From contig OY282608.1 in assembly GCA_958298945.1 (NCBI GenBank), positions 23,351,933 to 23,415,932 on the forward strand: a DNA stretch of 64,000 nt, given 5' to 3'. A program made the position numbers and the translations under genes. Under the pieces are notes generated by a model. That model did not search any database and was not told the DNA's origin. It was given only the letters and a program-made list of their open reading frames with translations. Source of the stretch: Atherix ibis (taxonomy: Eukaryota; Arthropoda; Insecta; Diptera; Athericidae). Shown piece after piece: positions 12,895-27,809 of the stretch. Positions within the stretch are counted from its first letter, which is position 1. Each line of letters starts with the position of its first letter.

Positions 12895-15650
12895 ACCAAG
12901 TAACCAAAAAGCCAACAAACTAACAAACCAACAAGCCAACAAGCCAACAAACCAACAAACCAACAAACAAACAAGCCAACAAGCCAACAAACCAACAAAC
13001 CAACAAACCAACAAACTAAGTAACCAACAAGCCAACAAACCAACAAACCAACAAGCCAACAAACCAACAAACAAATAAACCAACAAACCAACAAACCAAC
13101 AAACCAACAAGCCAACAAGCCAACAAATCAACAAACCAACAAGCCAACAAGCCAACAAACCAACAAACCAACAAACCAACAAGCCAATAAACCAACAAAC
13201 CAACAAACCAAAAAACCAACAAAGAAATAAATAAACAAAACAAAAAACCAACAAACCAACAAACCAACAAACCAACAAACCAACAAACCAACAAATTAAC
13301 AAACCAACAAGCCAACAAACCAACAAGCCAACAAGCCAAAAAACCAACAAACCAACAAAACAACAAGCCAACAAGCCAACAAACTAACAAACCAACAAGC
13401 CAACAAACCAACAAACCAACAAGCCAACAAACCGACAAACCAACAAACCAACAAACCAACAAACCAACAAACCAAAAAACCAACAAACCAACAAGCCAAC
13501 AAGCCAACAAAATAACAAACTAACAAACCAACAAACGAACAATAACCAACAAGCCAAAAAACCAAGTAACCAAAAAGCAAATAAACTAACATGCCAACAA
13601 ACCAACAAACTAAGTAACCAACAAGTCAACAAACCAACAAACCAACAAACCAACATGCCAACAAACCAACAAACTAAGGAACCAACAAGCCAACAAGCCA
13701 ACAAACCAACAAACCAACAAACCAACAAACCAACAAGCCAACAAGCCAACAAACCAACAAACCAACAAAGCAACAAGCCAACAAACCAACAAGCCAACAA
13801 ACCAACAAAGCAACAAACCAAGTAACCAAAAAGCCAACAAACTAACAAGCCAACAAACAAACAAACCAGCAAACCAACAAACCAACAATCCAACAAACCA
13901 ACAAGCCAACAAACCAACAAGCCAACAAACCAACAAACCAACAAGCAAATAAGCCAACAAACCAACAAGCCAACAAACCAACAAACCAACAAGCCAACAA
14001 GCCAACAAACCAACAAACAAACAAACCAACAAGCCAACAAACCAACAAACCAACAATCCAACAAAACAACAAACCAACAAACCAACAAACCAACAATCCA
14101 ACAAGCCAACAAACCAACAAACCAACAAAGCAACAAGCCAACAAGCCAACAAACCAACAAGCCAAGAAGCCAACAAACCAACAAACCAACAAACCAACAA
14201 ACCAACAAACCAACAAGCCAACAAGCCAACAAGCCAACAATCCAACAAAACAACAAACCAACAAGCCAACAAGCCAACAAACCAACAAACCAACAAGCCA
14301 ACAAACCAACAAACCAACAAGCCAAAAAACCAACAAAACAACAAACAAAAAAACCAACAAACCAACAAACCAACAAACCAACTAACCAACAAACCAACAA
14401 GCCAACAAGCCAACAAACCAACATGCCAACAAACCAACAAACCAACAAGCTAACAAGCCAACAAACCAACAAACCAATAAGCCAACAAACCAACATGCCA
14501 ACAAACCAACAAACTAAGTAACCAACAAACCAACAAACCAACAAGCCAACAAGCCAACAAACCAACAAACCAACAAACCAACAAACCAACAAGCCAACAA
14601 ACCAACAAACCAACAAACCAAGTAACCAAAAAGACAACAAATAAACAAACCAACAAGCCAACAAGCCAACAAACCAACAAACCAACAAAGCAACAAGCCA
14701 ACAAGCCAACAAACCAACAAACCAACAAGCCAAAAAACCAAGTAACCAAAAAGCCAACAAACTAACAAACCAACAAGCCAACAAACCAACAAACCAACAA
14801 GCCAACAAGCCAATAAACCAACAAACCAACAAATGAACAAGCCAACAAACCAACAAGCCAACAAACCAACAAACCAACAAACCAAGTAACCAACAAACCA
14901 ACAAACCATCAAACGAACAAAGCAACAAACCAACAAGCCAACAAACCAACAAGCCAACAAACCCACAAACCAACATGCCAACAAACCAACAAACTAAGTA
15001 ACCAACAAGCCAACAAACCAACAAACCAACAAACCAACAAACCAACATGCCAACAAACCAACAAACTAAGTAACCAACAAGCCAACAAACCAACAAACCA
15101 ACAAGCCAAAAAGCCATCAAGCCAACAAGCCAACAAAACAACAAACCAACAAGCCAACAAACCAACAAACCAACAAGCCAACAAGCCAATAAACCAACAA
15201 ACCAACAAACCAACAAACCAACAAGCCAACAAGCCAACAAACCAACAAACCAACAAAGCAACAAGCCAACAAACCAACAAGCCAACAAACCAACAAACCA
15301 ACAAACCAAGTAACCAAAAAGCCAACAAACTAACAAACCAAAAAGTCAACAAGTCAACAAGCCAACAAACTAACAAACCAACAAAGCAACAAACAAACAA
15401 ACCAACAAACCAACAAACCAACAAACCAACAAGCCAACAAGCCAACAAACCAACAAACCAACAAGCCAACAAGCCAACAAACCAACAGACCAACAAGCCA
15501 ACAAGCCAACAAACCAACAAACCAAAAAACCAACAAACCAACAAGCCAACAAATCAACAAACTAATTAACCAATAAGCCAACAAACCAACAAACCGACAA
15601 GCCAACAAATCAACAAACCAACAAACCAACAAGCCAACAAACCAACAAAC
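12895..15650 (+). repeat. 2,754-bp tandem duplication, copy 2
   Basis: Compared with copy 1, I found two substitutions over the central 1.95 kb: C to A at 13859 (copy 1 position 11105) and C to A at 14326 (copy 1 position 11572). No length change was seen. The match ends near 15,653, where copy 1 continues with an AAGTAACC box and this copy continues with plain octamers. That point is also the boundary with block C. The near identity implies a recent duplication. Confidence 0.9.
13223..13242 (+). repeat. A-rich T-bearing marker of block B, copy 6
   Basis: Same 20-mer, exactly 2754 bp after copy 5, inside the second half of the tandem duplication. No further copy was seen downstream to 64,000. 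Confidence 0.9.
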
Positions 15651-18600
15651 CAACAAACCAACAAACCAACAAACCAACAAACAAATAAACCAACAAACCA
15701 ACAACCCAACAAGCCAACAAGCCAACAAACCAACAAACCAACAAACCAATAAACCAACAAGCCAACAAACCAACAAACCAACAAACCAACAAACCAACAA
15801 GCCAACAAACCAACAAACAAATAAACCAACAAACCAAAAAAAACAACAAACCAACAAACCAACAAACCAACAAACCAACAAACCAACAAACCAACAAACC
15901 AACAAGCCAACAAGCCAACAAACCAACAAGCCAACAAATCAACAAACCAACAAACCAACAAACAAATAAACCAACAAACCAACAAACCAACAAACCAACA
16001 AACCAACAAACAAATAAACCAACAAACCAACAAACCAACAAACCAACAAACCAACAAACCAACAAACCAATTAACCAACAAACCAACAAACGAACAAGCC
16101 AACAAACCAACAAACCAACAAACCAACAAACCAACAAGCCAACAAGCCAACAAACCAACAAACCAACAAACCAACAAACCAACAAGCCAACAAACCAACA
16201 AACCAACAAACTAACAAACTAACAAACCAACAAGCCAACAAGCCAACAAACCAACAAACCAACAAACCAACAAGCCAACAAACCAACAAGCCAACAAGCC
16301 AACAAGCCAACAAACCAACAAACCAAGAAACCAAAAAGCCAACAAATTAACAAACCAACAAGCCAACAAACCAACAAACCAACAAACCAACAAACCAACA
16401 AGCCAACAAGCCAACAAACCAACAAACCAACAAGCCAACAAACCAACAAACCAACCAACCAACAAGCCAACAAACCAACAAGCCAACAAACCAACAAGCC
16501 AACAAACCAACAAACCAACAAAGCAACAAGCCAAAAAACCAACAAGCCAACAAACCAACAAACCAACAAACTAAGTGACCAACAAGCCAACAAGCCAACA
16601 AACCAACAAACCAACAAGCCAACAAACCAACAAACCAAAAAACCAACAAACCAACAAACCAACAAACCAACAAACCAACAAACCAACAAACCAACAAACC
16701 AACAAGCCAACAAAACAACAAGCCAACAAACCAACAAACCAAGTAACCAAAAATCCAACAAACTAACAAACCAACAAGCCAACAAGCCAACAAACCAACA
16801 AACCAACAAAGCAACAAGCCAACAAGTCAACAAACTAACAAACCAACAAGCCAAGAAGCCAACAAACCAACAAACCAACAAACCAAAAAACCAACAAACA
16901 AACAAACCAACAAGCCAACAAACCAACAAACCAACAAACCAACAACCCAACAAACCAACAAACAAATAAACCAACAAACCAACAAACCAACAAGCCAACA
17001 AGCCAACAAGCCAACAAACCAACAAACCAACAAACCAACAAGCCAACAAACCAACAAACCAACAAACCAACAAACCAACAAGCCGAAAAGCCAACAAACC
17101 AACAGGCCAACCAACTAACAAACCAATAAACTAACAAACCAACAAACCAACAAACAAATAAACCAACAAACCAACAAACCAACAAACCAACAAATCAACA
17201 AACCAACAAACCAACAAACCAATTAACCAACAAACCAACAAACGAACAAACCAACAAACCAACAAACCAACAAACTAACAAACCAACAAAGCCAACAAGC
17301 CAACAAACCAACAAACCAACAAACCAAAAACCAACAAGCCAACAAACCAACAAGCCAACAAACCAACAAACCAACAAACCAAGTAACCAAAAAGCCAACA
17401 AACTAACAAACCAACAAGGCAACAAGCCAACAAACCAACAAACCAACAAAGCAACAAGCCAACAAATCAACAAACCAACAAACCAACAAGCCAACAAACC
17501 AACAAACCAACAAACCAACAAACCAACAAACCAACAAACCAACAAACAAATAAACCAACAAACCAACAAACCAACAAGCCAACAAGCCAACAAACCAACA
17601 AACCAACAAACCAACAAACCAACAAACCAACAAGCCAACAAACCAACAAACCAACAAACCAACAAACCAACAAGCCAACAAACCAACAAACAAATAAACC
17701 AACAAACCAAAAAACCAACAAACCAACAAACCAACAAGCCAACAAGCCAACAAACCAACAAGCCAATAAATCAACAAACCAACAAACCAACAAACAAATA
17801 AACCAACAAACCAACAAACCAACAAACCAACAAACCAACAAACCAACAAACCAACAAACAAATAAACCAACAAACCAACAAACCAACAAACCAACAAACC
17901 AACAAACCAACAAACCAATTAACCAACAAACCAACAAACGAACAAACCAACAAACCAACAAACCATCAAACCAACAAACCAACAAGCCAACAAGCCAACA
18001 AACCAACAAACCAACAAACCAACAAGCCAACAAACCAACAAACCAACAAGCCAACAAACCAACAAACCAAAAAACCAGCAAACAAATAAACCAACAAACC
18101 AAAAAACCAAAAAAACCAACAAGCCAACAAGCCAACAAACCAACAAACCAACAAACCAACAAGCCAACAAGCCAACAAACCAACAAACCAACAAGCCAAC
18201 AAACCAACAAACCAACAAACTAACAAACCAACAAGCCAACAAGCCAACAAACCAACAAACCAACAAACCAACAAGCCAACAAACCAACAAGCCAACAAAC
18301 CAACAAACCAACAAACCAACAAGCCAACAAGCCAACAAACCAACAAACCAAGAAACCAAAAAGCCAACAAACCAACAAACCAACAAGCCAACAAACAAAC
18401 AAACCAACAAACCAACAAACCAACAAACCAACAAGCCAACAAGCCAACAAACCAACAAACCAACAAGCCAACAAACCAACAAACCAACAGACCAACAAGC
18501 CAACAAACCAACAAGCCAACAAACCAACAAGCCAACAAACCAACAAACCAACAAAGTAACAAGCCAACAAACCAACAAGCCAACAAACCAAAAAACCAAC

Positions 18601-20266
18601 AAACTAAGTGACCAACAAGCCAACAAACCAACAAACCAACAAGCCAACAAACCAACAAACCAACAAACCAAAAAACCAAAAAACCAACAAACCAACAAAC
18701 CAACAAACCAAGAAACTAACAAGCCAACAAAACAACAAGCCAACAAACCAACAAACCAACAAACCAAGTAACCAAAAATCCAACAAACTAACAAACCAAC
18801 AAGCCAACAAACCAACAAACCAACAAAGCAACAAGCCAACAAGTCAACAAACTAACAAACCAACAAGCCAAGAATCCAACAAACCAACAAACCAACAAAC
18901 CAAAAAACCCAACAAACAAACAAACCAACAAGCCAATAAACCAACAAACCAACAAACCAACAACCCAACAAACCAACAAACAAATAAACCAACAAACCAA
19001 CAAACCAACAAGCCAACAAGCCAACAAACCAACAAACCAACAAACCAACAAGCCAACAAACCAACAAACCAACAAACCAACAAACCAACAAGCCAACAAA
19101 CCAACAAACAAATAAACCAACAAACCAAAAAACTAACAAACCAACAAACCAACAAACCAACAAACCAACAAACCAACAAGCCAACAAGCCAACAAGCCAA
19201 CAAACCAACAGGCCAACCAACTAACAAACCAATAAACCAACAAACCAACAAACCAACAAACAAATAAACCAACAAAGCAACAAACCAACAAACCAACAAA
19301 CCAACAAACCAACAAACCAACAAACCAATTAACCAACAAACCAACAAACGAACAAACCAACAAACCAACAAACCAACAAACTAACAAACCAACAAAGCCA
19401 ACAAGCCAACAAACCAACAAACCAACAAACCAAAAACCAATAAGCCAACAAACCAACAAGCCAACAGACCAACAAACCAACAAACCAAGTAACCAAAAAG
19501 CCAACAAACTAACAAACCAACAAGGCAACAAGCCAACAAACCAACAAACCAACAAAGCAACAAACCAACAAGCCAACAAACCAAGAAGCCAACAAGCCAA
19601 CAAACCAACAAACCAACAAACCAACAAGCCAACAAGCCAACAAACCAACAAACCAACAAGCCAACAAACCAACAAGCCAACAAACCAACAAAACAACAAA
19701 CCAACAAGCCAACAAGCCAACAAACCAACAAACCAACAAACCAACAAGCCAACAAGCCAACAAGCCAACAAACCAACAAACCAACAAGCCAACAAACCAA
19801 CAAACTAACAAACCAACAAGCCAACAAACCAACAAGCCAACAAACCAACAAACCAACAAGCCAACAAACCAACAAGCCAACAAACCAACAAACTAACAAG
19901 CCAACAAGCCAACAAACCAACAAACCAACAAACCAACAAGCCAACAAACCAACAAAACAACAAACCAACAAGCCAACAAGCCAACAAACCAACAAACCAA
20001 CAAACCAACAAGCCAACAAGCCAACAAGCCAACAAACCAACAAACCAACAAGCCAACAAACCAACAAACTAACAAACCAACAAGCCAACAAGCCAACAAA
20101 CCAACAAACCAACAAGCCAACAAACCAACAAACCAACAAACCAACAAACCAACAAGCCAACAAACAAATAAACCAACAAACCAAAAAACCAACAAACCAA
20201 CAAACCAACAAACCAACAAACCAACAAACCAACAAACCAACAAGCCAACAAGCCAACAAATCAACA
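15651..20266 (+). repeat. Block C: octamer array with modules near 2.0-2.1 kb
   Basis: The first part is rich in A-type units with AACAAATAAACC and CAATTAACC variants. The variant CTAAGTGACC occurs only at 16571 and 18604 (2033 bp apart). GGCCAACCAAC occurs at 17105 and 19211, and AATTAACC at 17221 and 19327, both 2106 bp apart. This gives about two copies of a 2.0-2.1 kb module with internal length changes. The A-rich 20-mer of block B is absent. No gene is seen. Confidence 0.75.
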
Positions 20267-22223
20267 GGCCAACCAACTAACAAACCAATAAATCAACAAA
20301 CAAATAAACCAACAAACCAACAAACCACCAAACCAACAAAAAAATAAACCAACAAACCAACAAACCAACAAACCAACAAACCAACAAACCAACAAACCAA
20401 TTAACCAACAAACCAACAAACCAACAAACCAACAAACCAACAAACCAACAAACTAACAAACCAACAAAGCAAACAAGCCAACAAACCAACAAACCAACAA
20501 ACCAAAAACCAACAAGACAACAAACCAACAAGCCAACAAACCAACAAACCAACAAACCAAGTAACCAAAAAGCCAACAAACTAACAAACCAACAAGGCAA
20601 CAAGCCAGCAAACCAACAAACCAACAAAGCAACAAACCAACAAGCCAACAAACCAAGAAGCCAACAAGCCAACAAACCAACAAACCAACAAACCAACAAG
20701 TTAACAAGCCAACAAACCCACAAACCAACAAGCCAACAAACCAACAAACCAACAAACCAACATGCCAACAAACTAAGTAACCAACAAGCCAACAAAACAA
20801 CAAACCAACAAGCCAACAAGCCAACAAACCAACAAACCAACATACCAACAAGCCAACAAACCAACAAGCCAACAAACCAACAAACTAACAAGCCAACAAG
20901 CCAACAAACCAACAAACCAACAAACCAACAAGCCAACAAACCAACAAAACAACAAACCAACAACCCAACAAGCCAACAAACCAACAAACCAACAAACCAA
21001 CAAGCCAACAAGCCAACAAGCCAACAAACCAACAAACCAACAAGCCAACAAACCAACAAACTAACAAACCAACAAGCCAACAAGCCAACAAACCAACAAA
21101 CCAACAAGCCAACAAACCAACAAACCAACAAACCAACAAACCAACAAGCCAACAAACCAACAAACAAATAAACCAACAAACCAAAAAACCAACAAACCAA
21201 CAAACCAACAAACCAACAAACCAACAAACCAACAAACCAACAAGCCAACAAATCAACAGGCCAACCAACTAACAAACCAATAAATCAACAAACAAATAAA
21301 CCAACAAACCAACAAACCACCAAACCAACAAACCAACAAAAAAATAAACCAACAAACCAACAAACCAACAAAACAACAAACCAACAAACCAACAAACCAA
21401 TTAACCAACAAACCAACAAACCAACAAACCAACAAACCAACAAACCAACAAACTAACAAACCAACAAAGCAAACAAGCCAACAAACCAACAAACCAACAA
21501 ACCAAAAACCAACAAGACAACAAACCAACAAGCCAATAAACCAACAAACCAACAAACCAAGTAACCAAAAAGCCAACAAACTAACAAACCAACAAGGCAA
21601 CAAGCCAGCAAACCAACAAACCAACAAAGCAACAAACCAACAAGCCAACAAACCAAGAAGCCAACAAGCCAACAAACCAACAAACCAACAAGCCAACAAA
21701 CCAACAAGCCAACAAACCAACAAACCAACAAGCCAACAAGCCAACAAACCAACAAACCAACAAACCAACAAGCCAACAAACCAACAAAACAACAAACCAA
21801 CAAGCCAACAAGCCAAGAAACCAACAAACCAACAAACCAACAAGCCAACAAGCCAACAAACCAACAAACCAACAAGCCAACAAGCCAACAAACCAACAAA
21901 CCAACAAACAAACAAACCATCAAGCCAACAAGCCAACAAACCAACAAACCAAGAAGCCAACAAACCAACAAACCAACAAACCAACATGCCAACAAACCAA
22001 CAAACTTAGAAACCAACAAGCCAACAAACCAAGAAACCAACAAACCAACATGCCAACAAACCAACAAACTAAGTAACCAACAAGCCAACAAACCAACAAG
22101 CCAACAAGCCAACAAACCAACAAAGCAACAAGCCAACAAGCCAACAAACCAACAAACCAACAAGCCAACAAACCAACAAACCAACAAGCCAACAAACCAA
22201 CAAACCAACAAACAAATAAACCA

Positions 22224-25200
22224 TCAAGCCAACAAGCCAACAAACCAACAAACCAAGAAGCCAACAAACCAACAAACCCACAAACCAACAAGCCAACAAA
22301 GCAACAAGCCAACAAACCGACAAGCCAACAAACCAACAAACCAACAAACAAAGTAGCCAACAAGCCAACAAACCAACAAACCAACAAACCAACTAGCCAA
22401 CAAACCAACAAGCCAACAAACCAACAAACCAACAAGACAACAAGTCAACCAAACAACAAACCAACAAACCAACAAACCAACAAACCAACAAACCAAAAAA
22501 CCAACAAGTCAACAAACCAACAAACCAACAAACCAACAAACCAATAAGCCAACAAGCCAAAAAACCAACAAACCAAAAAGCCAACAAACCAACAAACCAA
22601 CAAACCAACAAACCAACAAACCAACAAACCAACAAACCAACAAACCAACAAACCAACAAACCAACAAACCAACAAACCAACAAACCAACAAACCAACAAA
22701 CCAACAAGCCAACAAACCAACAAACCAACAAGCCAACAAACCAACAAACCAACAAACCAACAAGCCAACAAACCAACAAACCAACAAGCCAACAATCAAC
22801 AAACCAACAAACCAACATGCCAACAAACCAACAAACTAAGTAACCAACAAGCCAACAAACCAACAAACCAACAAGCCAACAAGCCAACAAACCAACAAAC
22901 CAACAAACCAACAAACCAACAAACCAACAAACCAACAAACCAACAAGCCAACAAACCAACAAACAAATAAACCAACAAACCAAAAAACCAACAAACCAAC
23001 AAACCAACAAACCAACAAACCAACAAACCAACATACCAACAAGCCAACAAGCCAACAAACCAACAGGCCAACCAACTAACAAACCAATAAATCAACAAAC
23101 AAATAAACCAACAAACCAACAAACCAACAAACCAACAAACCAACAAACAAATAAACAAACAAACCAACAAACCAACAAACCAACAAACCAACAAACCCAC
23201 AAACCAACAAACCAACAACCCAACAAACCAATTAACCAACAAACCAACAAACGAACAAACCAACAAACCAACAAACCAACAAACTAACAAACCAACAAAG
23301 CAAACAAGCCAACAAACCAACAAACCAACAAACCAAAAACCAACAAGACAACAAACCAACAAGCCAACAAACCAACAAACCAAGTAACCAAAAAGCCAAC
23401 AAACTAACAAACCAACAAGGCAACAAGCCAACAAACCAACAAACCAACAAAGCAACAAACCAACAAGCCAACAAACCAAGAAGCCAACAAGCCAACAAAC
23501 CAACAAACCAACAAACCAACAAGCCAACAAGCCAACAAACCCACAAACCAACAAGCCAACAAACCAACAAACCAACAAAGCAACAAACCAACAAGCCAAC
23601 AAACCAAGAAGCCAACAAGCCAACAAACCAACAAACCAACAAACCAACACGTTAACAAGCCAACAAACCCACAAACCAACAAGCCAACAAACCAACAAAC
23701 CAACAAACCAACATGCCAACAAACTAAGTAACCAACAAGCCAACAAAACAACAAACCAACAAGCCAACAAGCCAACAAACCAACAAACCAACAAACCAAC
23801 AAGCCAACAAACCAACAAGCCAACAAACCAACAAACTAACAAGCCAACAAGCCAACAAACCAACAAACCAACAAACCAACAAGCCAACAAACCAACAAAA
23901 CAACAAACCAACAAGCCAACAAGCCAACAAACCAACAAACCAACAAACCAACAAGCCAACAAGCCAACAAGCCAACAAACCAACAAACCAACAAGCCAAC
24001 AAACCAACAAACTAACAAACCAACAAGCCAACAAGCCAACAAACCAACAAACCAACAAGCCAACAAACCAACAAACCAACAAACCAACAAACCAACAAGC
24101 CAACAAACCAACAAACAAATAAACCAACAAACCAAAAAACCAACAAACCAACAAACCAACAAACCAACAAACCAACAAACCAACAAACCAACAAACAAAC
24201 AAGCCAACAAATCAACAGGCCAACCAACTAACAAACCAATAAATCAACAAACAAATAAACCAACAAACCAACAAACTACCAAACCAACAAACCAACAAAA
24301 AAATAAACCAACAAACCAACAAACCAACAAACCAACAAACCAACAAACCAACAAACCAATTAACCAACAAACCAACAAACCAACAAACCAACAAACCAAC
24401 AAACCAACAAACTAACAAACCAACAAAGCAAACAAGCCAACAAACCAACAAACCAACAAACCAAAAACCAACAAGACAACAAACCAACAAGCCAATAAAC
24501 CAACAAACCAACAAACCAAGTAACCAAAAAGCCAACAAACTAACAAACCAACAAGGCAACAAGCCAGCAAACCAACAAACCAACAAAGCAACAAACCAAC
24601 AAGCCAACAAACCAAGAAGCCAACAAGCCAACAAACCAACAAACCAACAAACCAACAAGTTAACAAGCCAACAAACCCACAAACCAACAAGCCAACAAAC
24701 CAACAAACCAACAAACCAACATGCCAACAAACTAAGTAACCAACAAGCCAACAAACCAACAAACCAACAAGCCAACAAGCCAACAAACCAACAAACCAAC
24801 AAACCAACAAGCCAACAAACCAACAAGCCAACAAACCAACAAACCAACAAGCCAACAAGCCAACAAACCAACAAACCAACAAACCAACAAGCCAACAAAC
24901 CAACAAAACAACAAACCAACAAGCCAACAAGCCAAGAAACCAACAAACCAACAAACCAACAAGCCAAGAAGCCAACAAACCAACAAACCAACAAGCCAAC
25001 AAGCCAACAAACCAACAAACCAACAAACAAACAAACCATCAAGCCAACAAGCCAACAAACCAAGAAGCCAACAAACCAACAAACCAACAAACCAACATGC
25101 CAACAAACCAACAAACTTAGAAACCAACAAGCCAACAAACCAAGAAACCAACAAACCAACATGCCAACAAACCAACAAACTAAGTAACCAACAAGCCAAC

Positions 25201-26242
25201 AAACCAACAAGCCAACAAGCCAACAAACCAACAAACCAACAAACCAACAAGCCAACAAACCAACAAGCCAACAAACCAACAAAGCAACAAGCCAACAAGC
25301 CAACAAACCAACAAACCGACAAACCAACAAGCCAACAAACCAACAAACCAACAAGCCAACAAACCAACAAACCAACAAACAAACAAACCATCAAGCCAAC
25401 AAGCCAACAAACCAACAAACCAAGAAGCCAACAAACCAACAAACCCACAAACCAACAAGCCAACAAAGCAACAAGCCAACAAACCGACAAGCCAACAAAC
25501 CAACAAACCAACAAACAAAGTAGCCAACAAGCCAACAAACCAACAAACCAACAAACCAACTAGCCAACAAACCAACAAGCCAACAAACCAACAAACCAAC
25601 AAGACAACAAGTCAACCAAACAACAAACCAACAAACCAACAAACCAACAAACCAACAAACCAAAAAACCAACAAGTCAACAAACCAACAAACCAACAAAC
25701 CAACAAACCAATAAGCCAACAAGCCAACAAACCAACAAACCAACAAGCCAACAAACCAACAAACCAACAAACCAACAAACCAACAAACCAACAAACCAAC
25801 AAACCAACAAACCAATAAACCAACAAACCAACAAACCAACAAACCAACAAACCAACAAACCAACAAACCAACAAGCCAACAAACCAACAAACCAACAAGC
25901 CAACAAACCAACAAACCAACAAACCAACAAGCCAACAAACCAACAAACCAACAAGCCAACAATCAACAAACCAACAAACCAACATGCCAACAAACCAACA
26001 AACTAAGTAACCAACAAGCCAACAAACCAACAAACCAACAAGCCAACAAGCCAACAAACCAACAAACCAACAAACCAACAAACCAGCAAACCAACAAACC
26101 AACAAACCAACAAGCCAACAAACCAACAAACAAATAAACCAACAAACCAAAAAACCAACAAACCAACAAACCAACAAACCAACAAACCAACAAACCAACA
26201 AACCAACAAGCCAACAAGCCAACAAACCAACAGGCCAACCAA
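22224..26242 (+). repeat. Segment of block D repeated about 17.1 kb downstream
   Basis: Successive landmarks match block D' at nearly constant distance: 22224 with 39286 (17,062 bp), 23066 with 40144 (17,078), 24218 with 41296 (17,078) and 25391 with 42477 (17,086). The offset drops to 16,974 bp by 26233 because a long A-type run is collapsed in the downstream copy. Offset changes are multiples of 8, as expected from unit gain and loss. Confidence 0.8.
22581..22700 (+). repeat. Pure A-type run, 15 units
   Basis: Fifteen consecutive CCAACAAA units without any substitution, flanked by a CCAAAAAG unit and a G-type unit. Equivalent runs in related modules have 14 to 17 units. Confidence 0.9.
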
Positions 26243-27681
26243 CTAACAAACCAATAAATCAACAAACAAATAAACCAACAAACCAACAAACCAACAAACC
26301 AACAAACCAACAAACAAATAAACAAACAAACCAACAAACCAACAAACCAACAAACCAACAAACCAACAAACCAACAAACCAACAACCCAACAAACCAATT
26401 AACCAACAAACCAACAAACGAACAAACCAACAAACCAACAAACCAACAAACTAACAAACCAACAAAGCAAACAAGCCAACAAACCAACAAACCAACAAAC
26501 CAAAAACCAACAAGACAACAAACCAACAAGCCAACAAACCAACAAACCAAGTAACCAAAAAGCCAACAAACTAACAAACCAACAAGGCAACAAGCCAACA
26601 AACCAACAAACCAACAAAGCAACAAACCAACAAGCCAACAAACCAAGAAGCCAACAAGCCAACAAACCAACAAACCAACAAACCAACAAGCCAACAAGCC
26701 AACAAACCCACAAACCAACAAGCCAACAAACCAACAAACCAACAAACCAACATGCCAACAAACTAAGTAACCAACAAGCCAACAAACCAACAAACCAACA
26801 AGCCAACAAGCCAACAAACCAACAAACCAACAAACCAACAAGCCAAAAACCAACAAGCCAACAAACCAACAAACCAACAAGCCAACAAGCCAACCAACCA
26901 ACAAACCAACAAACCAACAAGCCAACAAACCAACAAACCAACAAACCATCAAACCAACAAGCCAACACGCCAACAAACCAACAAACCAACAAACCAACAA
27001 ACCAACAAACCAACATGCCAACAAACCAACAAACTAAGAAACCAACAAGCCAACAAACCAAGAAACCAACAAACCAACATGCCAACAAACCAACAAACTA
27101 AGTAACCAACAAGCCAACAAACCAACAAACCAACAAGCCAACAAGCCAACAAGCCAACAAACCAACAAACCAACAAACCAACAAACCAACAAGCCAACAA
27201 ACCAACAAGCCAACAAACCAACAAAGCAACAAGCCAACAAGCCAACAAACCAACAAACCAACAAACCAACAAGCCAACAAACCAACAAACCAACAAGCCA
27301 ACAAACCAACAAACCAACAAACAAACAAACCATCAAGCCAACAAGCCAACAAACAAACAAACCAACAAGCCAACAAACCAACAAACCCACAAACCAACAA
27401 GCCAACAAAGCAACAAGCCAACAAACCGACAAGCCAACAAACCAACAAACCAACAAACAAAGTAGCCAACAAGCCAACAAACCAACAAACCAACAAACCA
27501 ACTAGCCAACAAACCAACAAGCCAACAAACCAACAAACCAACAAGCCAACAAGTCAACCAAACAACAAACCAACAAACAAACAAGCCAACAAACCAAAAA
27601 ACCAACAAGTCAACAAACCAACAAACCAACAAACCAACAAACCAATAAGCCAACAAGCCAACAAACCAACAAACCAATAAG

Positions 27682-27809
27682 CCAACAAACCAACAAACCA
27701 ACAAACCAACAAACCAACAAACCAACAAACCAACAAACCAACAAACCAACAAACCAACAAACCAACAAACCAACAAACCAACAAACCAACAAACCAACAA
27801 ACCAACAAA
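27682..27809 (+). repeat. Pure A-type run, 16 units
   Basis: Sixteen consecutive CCAACAAA units after a CCAATAAG unit. It is the paralogue of the runs at 29721 and 31608 but one unit shorter. Confidence 0.9.

Noticed and set aside
16571..16580. Promoter, terminator or tRNA-like signals near T-containing variants
   Set aside because: The + strand has almost no T or G, so no hairpin, TATA-type box or cloverleaf can form. Isolated T bases are single-base variants of the repeat.
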